Origin: an uncultured Bacillota bacterium
GTDB lineage: Bacteria > Bacillota_I > Bacilli_A > Izemoplasmatales > UBA1188
Reading direction: 5' to 3'
DNA length: 6,318 nucleotides
NCBI GenBank assembly: GCA_937907585.1
Contig: CALCVH010000134.1
Coordinates: 1 to 6,318, forward strand
Positions 1 through 4,961 of this stretch are shown in pieces. How positions within the stretch are numbered: position 1 is the first letter of the stretch; every line of letters begins with the position of its first letter. Under the pieces are notes generated by a model. That model made no database searches. It was not told the DNA's origin and saw only the letters and a list, made by a program, of their open reading frames with translations. A program made the translations under genes and the position numbers.

Positions 1-1
1 G

Positions 2-193
2 GATCTAATAGATAGAGGACCTGGAGATTTCTTAGGGACTGAACAATCAGGAATGATTAAATTTAATTTCGCTAATCTATATAGAGATAAAATGATTCTT
101 GATAAAGCTCTAATGGATGCGAAAGAATTATCAAAAGATAAAATAATTAAAGAATATTATGAAGCTAGGCTTTATAGCGAAAAATTTGACTAA
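2..193 (+). CDS. recG: ATP-dependent DNA helicase RecG, C-terminal end (partial)
   Basis: This is the last 63 codons of a gene that begins upstream of the window. The reading frame opens at base 2 with DLIDRGPGDFLGTEQSG, the RGPG(E/D)hhGTxQSG block found in helicase domain 2 and its C-terminal extension in RecG. It is followed by a charged helical tail ending in YSEKFD and a TAA stop. RecG is a monomeric superfamily 2 double-stranded DNA translocase that remodels stalled replication forks, D-loops and R-loops (family knowledge). Only the C-terminus is visible, so the helicase motifs and wedge domain cannot be judged. plsX starts 20 bp downstream with its own ribosome binding site, so the two are probably cotranscribed. 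recG-plsX proximity is familiar in Bacillota. The call rests mainly on the GPGDFLGTEQSG motif and that gene order. Confidence 0.9.
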   Translation, partial: DLIDRGPGDFLGTEQSGMIKFNFANLYRDKMILDKALMDAKELSKDKIIKEYYEARLYSEKFD

Positions 194-213
194 CAATAAA
201 GGAGAGACAAATT

Positions 214-1224
214 ATGATTAAAATCGCAGTAGACGCAATGGGTGGAGATTACGCACCAAAAGAACAAGTTGAAGGCGCAATGCTTGCAGTAAAGAACATT
301 AAAGATATTGAAATTACATTATTTGGAAAAAAAGAAGAAATAGAAAAGTATTTAACTAATTCTACAAGAATTAATATTGAAGATTGTAGAGATATGGTTT
401 CTATGGGTGAAACAGATCCTGTTAGAGTTATGAGATATCAAACTGACGCATCGATGGTTAGAGCGATGAGAGCGACCGCTAATAAAGAATATGATTGTGT
501 ATTCACATGTGGACCAACTCAATGCGTAGTAATAGGAAGCCATTTAATTATTAGAAGAATGGAAGGATTTAAGCGTCCTGCCTTAGCCCCTATCATCCCA
601 TCACTAACTACAGGTCAAACTGTTATTCTTGACTGTGGAGCTAACTTAGAAGTTAAGCCTGAACAATTAGTCCAACAAGCTCAATACGCTACAGTTTACG
701 CTAAAGAAGTATTAGGTAGAATTAATCCATCTGTTGGATTACTTAATATAGGAACAGAAGAAGGAAAGGGAAGAGAATTTGAAAAAGAATGTTACAAGGC
801 ATTAAAAGAAAGTTCTCTTAACTTCTATGGAAACGTTGAAACTAAACAGATTCTAGAACCACCTTGTGACATCTTAATTTCGGATGGTTTCACTACTGAT
901 ATGGTTGTGAAAACTGTTGAAGGTACAGCTAAGTCTATGGGTAAAATGTTAAAGAGAAACTTGATGCATGGATTCTTTGGAAAAATTGGCGCACTACTTT
1001 CAAAAAAGAATTTAAATAACTTTAAAAAAGAAATCAACCCTGATGAAGTTGCGGGTGGAATGATTTTTGGTTTAAAGATGCCTGTCATCAAGTGTCATGG
1101 TTCATCTAAATCATACGCTGTATTCTGTGGACTTAGAATTGCCGCAACAGTAGTTAGACAGGATGTAAATAATAAGGTACAGGAAGCATTAAAGAAAGAA
1201 ACTCCACTCAACGAAGGTGAATAG
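214..1224 (+). CDS. plsX: Phosphate acyltransferase PlsX (acyl-ACP:phosphate acyltransferase)
   Basis: PlsX makes acyl-phosphate from acyl-ACP and phosphate. PlsY then uses acyl-phosphate to acylate glycerol-3-phosphate, the first step of phospholipid synthesis in most Gram-positive bacteria; PlsX is a peripheral membrane enzyme (family knowledge). The 336-residue protein has the usual family length and landmarks: VDAMGGDYAP at 6-15, LDCGAN at 139-144, GLLNIGTEEGKG at 175-186, CDILISDGF at 218-226 followed by VVKTVEG, and VIKCHGSSKS at 291-300. The ATG at 214 is preceded by AAAGGAGAG (198-206) at good spacing, and the N-terminus begins directly with the conserved IKIAVDAMGGD, so the start is secure. 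It sits between recG and rnc. The regulator fapR and the fatty acid synthesis genes fabD, fabG and acpP that often lie here in Bacillota are absent. The gene ends one base before the preferred rnc start, which suggests translational coupling. Confidence 0.97.
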   Translation: MIKIAVDAMGGDYAPKEQVEGAMLAVKNIKDIEITLFGKKEEIEKYLTNSTRINIEDCRDMVSMGETDPVRVMRYQTDASMVRAMRATANKEYDCVFTCGPTQCVVIGSHLIIRRMEGFKRPALAPIIPSLTTGQTVILDCGANLEVKPEQLVQQAQYATVYAKEVLGRINPSVGLLNIGTEEGKGREFEKECYKALKESSLNFYGNVETKQILEPPCDILISDGFTTDMVVKTVEGTAKSMGKMLKRNLMHGFFGKIGALLSKKNLNNFKKEINPDEVAGGMIFGLKMPVIKCHGSSKSYAVFCGLRIAATVVRQDVNNKVQEALKKETPLNEGE

Positions 1225-1225
1225 A

Positions 1226-1906
1226 ATGAAACATCCTTTAGAAGAATATTTTGATCTTGAATTTAAAGATCCTAGCCTTCTAAAAGCTGCGTTAACGCAT
1301 TCTTCATACGCTAATGAAAATGGTGGAATAGATAATGAAAGATTAGAGTTTATAGGGGACGCTGTAGTCGATTTATTAATAGGTGAATACCTATTTAAAA
1401 CTACTCCTGCTCACGAAGGAACTTTAACTAAAAAAAGAGCGAATATTGTCTGCGAAAAATCATTATCTCACTATGCGGGATTATTCCATCTAGAAGATTA
1501 CTTGCTTCTTGGAAAAGGAGAAGAAAAAACTGGTGGAAGAGAAAAAGATGCGATTAGATGTGACGCTTTTGAAGCTTTTTTAGGCGCAATCTATTTAGAT
1601 CAAGGCCTAGAATCATGTAGAAAAGTTATTAATAAAATAATCATTCCTAATGTTGATTATGCATTCCATGAAACAATTGACTATAAAAGTATGCTTCAAG
1701 AGTATCTTCAAGCTGATAAGAGAAGTTTAAAATATGAACTTGTATCTGAATCAGGTAATCCACACAATAAAGTGTTTGTATTCAAAGTAATTATGGATAA
1801 TGAAATTGTTCTTGGAGAAGGAAAAGGGAAAAGCCACCTAGAGGCTGAAATGAACGCCGCAAAGATGGCTCTATCGAAAATGGCGGTGATAGAAGATGAC
1901 AAATGA
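1226..1906 (+). CDS. rnc: Ribonuclease III
   Basis: RNase III is a homodimeric, Mg2+-dependent endonuclease that cuts double-stranded RNA in rRNA precursors, some mRNAs and antisense duplexes (family knowledge). With the ATG at 1226 the protein has 226 residues, close to the 226 of E. coli. The signature NERLEFIGD spans 37-45. Metal-binding catalytic residues are E41, D45, D113 and E116, the last two in CDAFEAFLGAIYLDQG. The C-terminal double-stranded RNA-binding domain runs from about DYKSMLQEYLQ (152-162) to the end, with the conserved GEGKGKSHLEAEMNAA stretch at 197-212. An in-frame GTG at 1217 would add three residues but lies inside the end of plsX. The ATG at 1226 is preferred because GAAGGTGA (1213-1220) precedes it at five bases. 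The stop is TGA. The last 11 bp overlap dnaD. In many Bacillota smc and ftsY follow rnc; here the operon continues into dnaD instead. Confidence 0.97.
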   Translation: MKHPLEEYFDLEFKDPSLLKAALTHSSYANENGGIDNERLEFIGDAVVDLLIGEYLFKTTPAHEGTLTKKRANIVCEKSLSHYAGLFHLEDYLLLGKGEEKTGGREKDAIRCDAFEAFLGAIYLDQGLESCRKVINKIIIPNVDYAFHETIDYKSMLQEYLQADKRSLKYELVSESGNPHNKVFVFKVIMDNEIVLGEGKGKSHLEAEMNAAKMALSKMAVIEDDK

Positions 1907-2543
1907 ACTTAATCTATTTATTACTCTTCTTGAAGATGATATGCTTAACATTAATGCGCTACTAATCAAGAATTGTAGTAAGCTTAATATCAATGAAAAA
2001 GATGTATTTTTATTATCAGCTCTTGCGAGACAAGACTCAAAAGGAAATAGAATATTTCAAAGGAAAGAATTAAAGGAGAAAGTATCTTTAAGTGCTGAAG
2101 ATCTAAATACTAGTTTATATAATCTTACTGAAAAAGGATATCTAGAAATAAGTGAATCTATCAATCCTAAAACAAATAAAAACTGTGAAATATTTTCTTT
2201 AAAGAAACTATATCAGGAGATTATAAAACTATATATTTCAAAAGATGAAGATGAAGATAAAGAATCATCTTTACAAGAAAAAATATTAAAGTTTTATGAT
2301 GAACACTATAAAAAACAGATGTCACCACTCGATGCGGACATTATTAGAACTTGGTGCAAAGAAGGAACTTTCACATTTGATGAGATTAAAGATGAAATGT
2401 TAGATTGTCTTAAAATGGGTAAAACTTCATTATCTAGCGTTGATCAAGCGCTAATAAAGAAAAGAACCATTAAAGAACAATCTCCAGAATATATCGAAAC
2501 TAATAGAATCATTGATGAACTTAAAAACAAATGGAAAAAATAA
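1896..2543 (+). CDS. dnaD: DnaD-like primosome / replication initiation protein
   Basis: DnaD helps load the replicative helicase at oriC and at restarted forks in Bacillota, together with DnaA or PriA and DnaB (family knowledge). This 215-residue protein has the expected two parts. An N-terminal winged-helix region lies at about 20-105 (LNINEKDVFLLSALARQD onward, then LYNLTEKGYLEI). A C-terminal DDBH2 (PF07261-type) domain lies at about 127-190, with ILKFYDEHYKKQMSPLDADI at 130-149, then TWCKEG and LKMGKTSLSSVD. An acidic linker (SKDEDEDKESS, 115-125) joins them. The ATG at 1896 lies inside rnc and is preceded by GGCGGTGAT (1882-1890) at five bases, a good Shine-Dalgarno. Linkage to nth directly downstream matches the Bacillus dnaD-nth pair and strengthens the call. 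It is slightly shorter than B. subtilis DnaD. The YxxxIxxxW motif expected after GKTSL is not recognisable, since VDQALIKK stands in its place. The domain assignment is firm; exact functional equivalence is inferred. Confidence 0.88.
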   Translation: MTNELNLFITLLEDDMLNINALLIKNCSKLNINEKDVFLLSALARQDSKGNRIFQRKELKEKVSLSAEDLNTSLYNLTEKGYLEISESINPKTNKNCEIFSLKKLYQEIIKLYISKDEDEDKESSLQEKILKFYDEHYKKQMSPLDADIIRTWCKEGTFTFDEIKDEMLDCLKMGKTSLSSVDQALIKKRTIKEQSPEYIETNRIIDELKNKWKK

Positions 2544-3169
2544 ATAGAGAATTCTTTTTAGAATACTTAGAAGAATTGCATAGTGAAGCTAAATGCGCAT
2601 TAAATTATACAAATGATTACGAATTATTTATTTCTATTATTTTAAGCGCTCAAACAACTGATAAATCAGTAAATAATGTCACACCTATTCTATTTAGTAA
2701 ATACCCAAATATTTCATCATTATCAAAAGCTGATATTAGCGATATAGAAAATATAATAAGAGTTTTAGGTTTATATAAAAATAAAGCTAAAAACATATTA
2801 AATACCGCTAAAAAATTAAATGATGATGGCTATAACTACATTCCAAATGATTTTGATTATTTAATAAGTTTAGATGGAGTAGGTAGAAAAACGGCAAATG
2901 TGTTTTTATCTGAATATTATAACGAAAATACCTTAGGTGTTGATACGCACATATTAAGAGTCTCTAAAAGATTAGGAATCACGCCTGATAAAGGAGATGC
3001 GTTTGACGCTGAAATCAAACTTAAAAAGTTTATTAAAGAATATAATTACAGAAACTTACATCATATGATTATCGCTTTTGGTAGAAATGAATGTAAGGCT
3101 ATTAATCCACTATGTGATGGATGTAAATTTAATAAGTATTGTAAATACTATAACAAAATAAATAAGTAA
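2531..3169 (+). CDS. nth: Endonuclease III (DNA glycosylase / AP lyase)
   Basis: Endonuclease III removes oxidised pyrimidines such as thymine glycol from DNA and nicks the abasic site by beta-elimination, starting base excision repair (family knowledge). The 212-residue protein matches the family closely. The helix-hairpin-helix is LISLDGVGRKTANVFLSE (111-128), with catalytic Lys120 and, in GVDTHILRVSKRL, Asp138, the same numbers as in E. coli Nth. Four cysteines at 188, 195, 198 and 204 give the C-x6-C-x2-C-x5-C pattern that binds the [4Fe-4S] cluster, so the enzyme looks intact. LSAQTTDKSVN (38-48) is the conserved N-terminal motif. The ATG at 2531 overlaps the last 13 bp of dnaD. No clear Shine-Dalgarno precedes it, so it probably depends on ribosomes finishing dnaD. 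It is the last gene of the operon; ypoC and ponA, which follow in Bacillus, are not present. Confidence 0.97.
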   Translation: MEKINREFFLEYLEELHSEAKCALNYTNDYELFISIILSAQTTDKSVNNVTPILFSKYPNISSLSKADISDIENIIRVLGLYKNKAKNILNTAKKLNDDGYNYIPNDFDYLISLDGVGRKTANVFLSEYYNENTLGVDTHILRVSKRLGITPDKGDAFDAEIKLKKFIKEYNYRNLHHMIIAFGRNECKAINPLCDGCKFNKYCKYYNKINK

Positions 3170-3210
3170 TCTGTATAAATATATTATAATAAATCTATTT
3201 TCCATGATAA

Positions 3211-3240
3211 GGGCTGTGAAACCTAAACTTTTCGCAGCCC
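3211..3240 (+). terminator. Hairpin after nth, candidate operon terminator
   Basis: GGGCTGTGAAA (3211-3221) pairs with TTTCGCAGCCC (3230-3240) over 11 bp with one U-G wobble and an 8-base loop. It is the most GC-rich, most stable hairpin I noticed in the window and lies 41 bp after the nth stop, where the operon should end. The weakness is what follows: CTAATTATTGTG is not a proper T-run. It may be a weak or Rho-assisted terminator, or a 3' mRNA-stabilising hairpin. Confidence 0.6.
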
Positions 3241-3298
3241 CTAATTATTGTGAACTATTTATACGAGTTTTTAAATATACATTAGATTTTTGATGATT

Positions 3299-3377
3299 TT
3301 ATTATCGTTCAAACTTTAATTTTATCGTTGAAACTATGCATTTTATCGTTCAAACTATAAATTATTTCTTTCAAATT
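3299..3377 (+). repeat. Cluster of 3-4 direct repeats with 20-21 bp period
   Basis: The core TTATCGTT(C/G)AAACT occurs at 3302-3315, 3322-3335 (with G at position 9) and 3343-3356. A degraded fourth copy lies at 3364-3377, matching 10 of 14 bases. Copies two and three share a longer 19-base unit, ATTTTATCGTT(C/G)AAACTAT. Starts are 20, 21 and 21 bp apart, about two turns of the double helix, so a protein bound to each copy would sit on the same face. The last copy ends 3 bp before a TATAAT box, the layout expected for operator or activator sites. I did not notice the core elsewhere in the window. The copies are too short and too closely spaced to be a CRISPR array. Confidence 0.8.
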
Positions 3378-3380
3378 TAC

Positions 3381-3386
3381 TATAAT
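3381..3386 (+). promoter_or_regulatory. Candidate -10 box after the direct repeats
   Basis: A perfect TATAAT lies just after the repeat cluster and 17 bp before the ATG at 3404. No TTGACA-like -35 stands at 16-18 bp, where part of repeats three and four lies instead. If this is a promoter it would need an activator bound to the repeats. The predicted RNA start, near 3393, would almost coincide with the Shine-Dalgarno GGGTGA (3393-3398), which makes the use of this box uncertain. TATAAT is also easy to find by chance in such AT-rich DNA. Confidence 0.4.
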
Positions 3387-3403
3387 AGGATTGGGTGAAT
3401 AAA

Positions 3404-3538
3404 ATGCAAATTAATGAATTAGGAATTGTAAGACACGAAACAAGAAATATTGTTTTAGCGAACATTCTAGAAGTATTGCATGTGGCTGAAAATAGATATT
3501 CTGGTATTCTAACAATTAAAAAAGAATTGATGAACTAG
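3404..3538 (+). pseudogene. Remnant of an AlbA_2 / HATPase_c_4 'RecG-like' ATP-binding protein (44 codons)
   Basis: The ORF starts at ATG 3404 behind GGGTGA (3393-3398, five bases away) and ends at TAG. It contains the segment ELGIVRHETRN followed by LANILEVLHVAENRYSGI (19-36). From memory, this resembles the end of the HATPase_c_4 region of AlbA_2-type proteins, often annotated as ATP-binding, RecG-like or transcriptional regulators, where (R)NxxLANxLExLxxAENRYSGIPTI is typical. Those proteins have several hundred residues. Here the whole DNA-binding and nucleotide-binding part is missing and the tail stops after KKELMN. An indel in the A-run at 3518-3523 could shift reading into IDELEAAHSLIK, ending at 3564. 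It is therefore most likely a deletion remnant. Because a -10 box, a ribosome binding site and a terminator-like hairpin surround it, a short expressed protein cannot be excluded. Confidence 0.65.
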
Positions 3539-3553
3539 AAGCCGCACACTCGT

Positions 3554-3654
3554 TAATTAAATGACACGTTTTTCGTGCCTTTTTTCTTTTTCAGGTGAAA
3601 AAATATCTAAATTTTATCAATATCAACCGCATTGTATTTTATGTCATTTAATTA
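3554..3654. repeat. Perfect 13-bp inverted repeat, arms 75 bp apart
   Basis: TAATTAAATGACA (3554-3566) and TGTCATTTAATTA (3642-3654) are exact reverse complements. The left arm overlaps the hairpin after the ATPase remnant. The right arm lies 36 bp before the start of the XRE gene, in its probable promoter. It could be a paired operator for the regulator, the ends of a small element, or an extended RNA structure. Which one cannot be decided from the sequence. Confidence 0.7.
3563..3591 (+). terminator. Terminator-like hairpin after the ATPase remnant
   Basis: GACACG (3563-3568), a TTTTT loop and CGTGCC (3574-3579) form a short stem with four sound inner pairs (CACG/CGTG), an A-C mismatch and a closing G-C pair. 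TTTTTTCTTTTT (3580-3591) follows directly. The T-rich tail is good and the stem modest. It would end a transcript covering the 44-codon remnant, and lies about 100 bp before the next gene. Confidence 0.55.
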
Positions 3655-3680
3655 TATTTTATTGATACATAACGAAAGGA
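3615..3680 (+). promoter_or_regulatory. Leader of the XRE regulator gene: ribosome binding site and candidate operator
   Basis: GAAAGGA (3674-3680) is a good Shine-Dalgarno nine bases before the ATG at 3690 and fixes that start. Upstream, TATCAATA (3615-3622, part of a tandem TATCAA-TATCAA) is the exact reverse complement of TATTGATA (3660-3667). Such a pair flanking the promoter would suit autoregulation by a dimeric XRE protein, but eight AT-rich bases could pair by chance. The promoter itself is unclear: TTGTAT (3632-3637) and TATATT (3653-3658) are only 15 bp apart. Confidence 0.45.
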
Positions 3681-3689
3681 CATTACAGT

Positions 3690-4961
3690 ATGAAAAAGAA
3701 GAAGAATTTAGTTGGTATCAAAATTAAAAATCAAATTATTAAAAGAGCTGAAGATTATAGCGACAAGAAAAGCATCTTATCAATTGGATCAGTCGCTAAA
3801 AGAAGAAGGCTACAGCTTCATCTTACACAGGCTGAAGCTTGTGATAGTATATGCAGTATTTCCTATCTATCTAAGATTGAATCTAATAAGATAATACCTA
3901 ACGATTCATACCTTGATTTATTAATGGAAAGATTAAGTATTGAAAAATATGAAGTATATATGCTTAAAAATTCAGATGAAGAAATGGAAAAAGTATTAGA
4001 TTATTTTTATAATCTTGATTTAGAAAAATATGAAGATCTATTTAATTTATGTAAAAACTATGATGATAATCAAGTTGCGGATGTAATAAAGATGGGTTAT
4101 TACATATTAAAGGGTGAAGCAATTAATGCTAGGCACTATGTAGATGGAAATATAGCGCTTATGAACACCATGACAGAAAGTGTTTTTATGATGTTTGCGC
4201 TATTTACATCTGAAATACTTTTAGAACTAAACGAATTCGATGAAATAAACGCTATTACAAGCGATATATCTAAACTAGAAACCAATAGAAGATATGAAGT
4301 ATTATGTAAGGATTTAATGTATAGGTTATATGTAAAAGAAAATAGAATAGTCCTAATTGGTGAACTATATCATGAATTAAAAATGGAATATAGTAAAAAT
4401 GTCTTTGTGAAAAGAATAGAAAGAATTAGCGAATATTATTTAAAAACATTATTCAACGCTGGTGAATATGAATTTATCACTAATTCTAGGTCTTTATTGA
4501 CTATTGGAAATTATTTTATTGGTGAAAATGAATATAATTATATTTATGGAATGTCATATTATTATTCAGGAAATCAATACGCAGGAATTGAAGCGTTATC
4601 CAAGATAACGAAGTATTCATCATTCTATAATAAATCTATTGAATGTTTTTATTTATCAACTCAAGATAGAGTTGAATTCTTAGAAGAAGTAATAGAAGAA
4701 AACAATAAAAGACCTAATTTCTATTTAATGTATTTCATCAATAAAACAAATAATACTCTATCTAGTGCGTTATTTTCTAGCGTAGAGTATGTGAATGCGA
4801 TAAATGATGCGGATATTCCTGAAAGAATAAGGCTATATGAACTTGAAAGAAATTTCCAAATAGAGAACTTTAGATATAAAGAGGCTACGTTAATACAAAG
4901 AAAGATAGATAATATGATTAAAGGCACAAAGTCATCTAAATCTTTGCGTTATTTTTTATAG
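3690..4961 (+). CDS. XRE-family HTH regulator with long helical C-terminus, RRNPP-like
   Basis: The 423-residue protein has one helix-turn-helix at about 32-85 (IGSVAKRRRLQLHLTQAEAC, then SICSISYLSKIESNKIIPN). The form 'ICSxSYLSKIE-N-K--P' closely resembles PlcR/NprR/Rgg-type regulators. Residues from about 95 onward contain no enzyme motif I recognise. They read as helical, rich in Tyr, Leu and Glu, as in the divergent TPR-type repeats that bind signalling peptides in the RRNPP family. Total length also fits NprR-like proteins. No signal peptide or membrane segment is evident; it is probably a cytoplasmic transcription regulator. The start is set by GAAAGGA at nine bases. RRNPP receptors usually have a small secreted peptide gene next to them. 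None is convincing here, since the next gene downstream is convergent. Its target may be its own promoter or the odd repeat region upstream (inference). The HTH is clear; the peptide-sensing role is not shown. Confidence 0.8.
   Translation: MKKKKNLVGIKIKNQIIKRAEDYSDKKSILSIGSVAKRRRLQLHLTQAEACDSICSISYLSKIESNKIIPNDSYLDLLMERLSIEKYEVYMLKNSDEEMEKVLDYFYNLDLEKYEDLFNLCKNYDDNQVADVIKMGYYILKGEAINARHYVDGNIALMNTMTESVFMMFALFTSEILLELNEFDEINAITSDISKLETNRRYEVLCKDLMYRLYVKENRIVLIGELYHELKMEYSKNVFVKRIERISEYYLKTLFNAGEYEFITNSRSLLTIGNYFIGENEYNYIYGMSYYYSGNQYAGIEALSKITKYSSFYNKSIECFYLSTQDRVEFLEEVIEENNKRPNFYLMYFINKTNNTLSSALFSSVEYVNAINDADIPERIRLYELERNFQIENFRYKEATLIQRKIDNMIKGTKSSKSLRYFL
4924..4957. terminator. Candidate bidirectional terminator in the convergent gene ends
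   Basis: GCACAAAG (4924-4931) and CTTTGCGT (4942-4949) pair around a 10-base loop, with five continuous pairs (CAAAG/CTTTG), one mismatch and further outer pairs. TATTTTTTAT follows on the + strand, so it can end the XRE transcript inside its own coding tail. Read on the - strand, the stem has seven pairs including a G-U wobble and starts just after the tmcAL stop, but the T-run there is poor (CCTTTAATC). Confidence 0.45.

Larger units (their letters stand above)
3170..3689. other. 520-bp region without an ordinary gene
   Basis: Between nth and the XRE regulator there is no full-length gene. From left to right the region holds a strong hairpin (3211-3240), about 60 bp of plain AT-rich sequence, a direct-repeat cluster (3299-3377), a TATAAT box and a 44-codon gene remnant with a ribosome binding site (3381-3538), a terminator-like hairpin (3563-3591), arms of a 13-bp inverted repeat (3554-3566 and 3642-3654), and the leader of the XRE gene. 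A decayed fragment beside ordered repeats suggests a former insertion or horizontally acquired segment whose body was deleted (inference). No transposase and no flanking target-site duplication are visible. Confidence 0.7.

Noticed and set aside
825..1091. 88-codon open frame on the - strand
   Set aside because: It lies entirely within plsX on the opposite strand, has no recognisable domain, and the + strand protein is conserved throughout. It is a shadow frame, as are the - strand frames at 352-543, 1708-1902 and 4721-4927.
1217..1225. GTG start for rnc adding three residues
   Set aside because: It lies inside the plsX tail and within the GAAGGTGA that serves as ribosome binding site for the ATG at 1226, which gives a standard RNase III N-terminus.
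3162..3190. TATAAT at 3185-3190 considered as a promoter for a short RNA ending at the 3211-3240 hairpin
   Set aside because: No -35 element stands at the right distance, and the transcript would be little more than the hairpin. Such boxes are frequent by chance in this AT-rich stretch.
3204..3293. 29-codon + strand frame after nth
   Set aside because: It reads through the strong hairpin at 3211-3240 and has no ribosome binding site or recognisable similarity.
3299..3377. Direct repeats considered as a CRISPR array
   Set aside because: Conserved units are 14-19 bp with only a few bases between them, so there is no spacer of useful length, and no cas gene is present.
3355..3465. 36-codon hydrophobic frame on the - strand (MFAKTIFLVSC...), considered as a signalling pro-peptide for the RRNPP-like regulator
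   Set aside because: It is antisense to the recognisable ATPase remnant and the direct repeats, and no Shine-Dalgarno precedes its ATG, so its hydrophobicity is most simply a by-product of AT-rich sequence.
3561..3665. 34-codon + strand frame with cysteines (MTRFSCLFSFSG...) just before the regulator, considered as a peptide gene
   Set aside because: It has no ribosome binding site, and its Phe-rich start is created by the T-run of a terminator-like hairpin.
3712..3894. 60-codon + strand frame inside the XRE gene
   Set aside because: It overlaps the conserved HTH coding region in another frame and shows no ribosome binding site or family resemblance.
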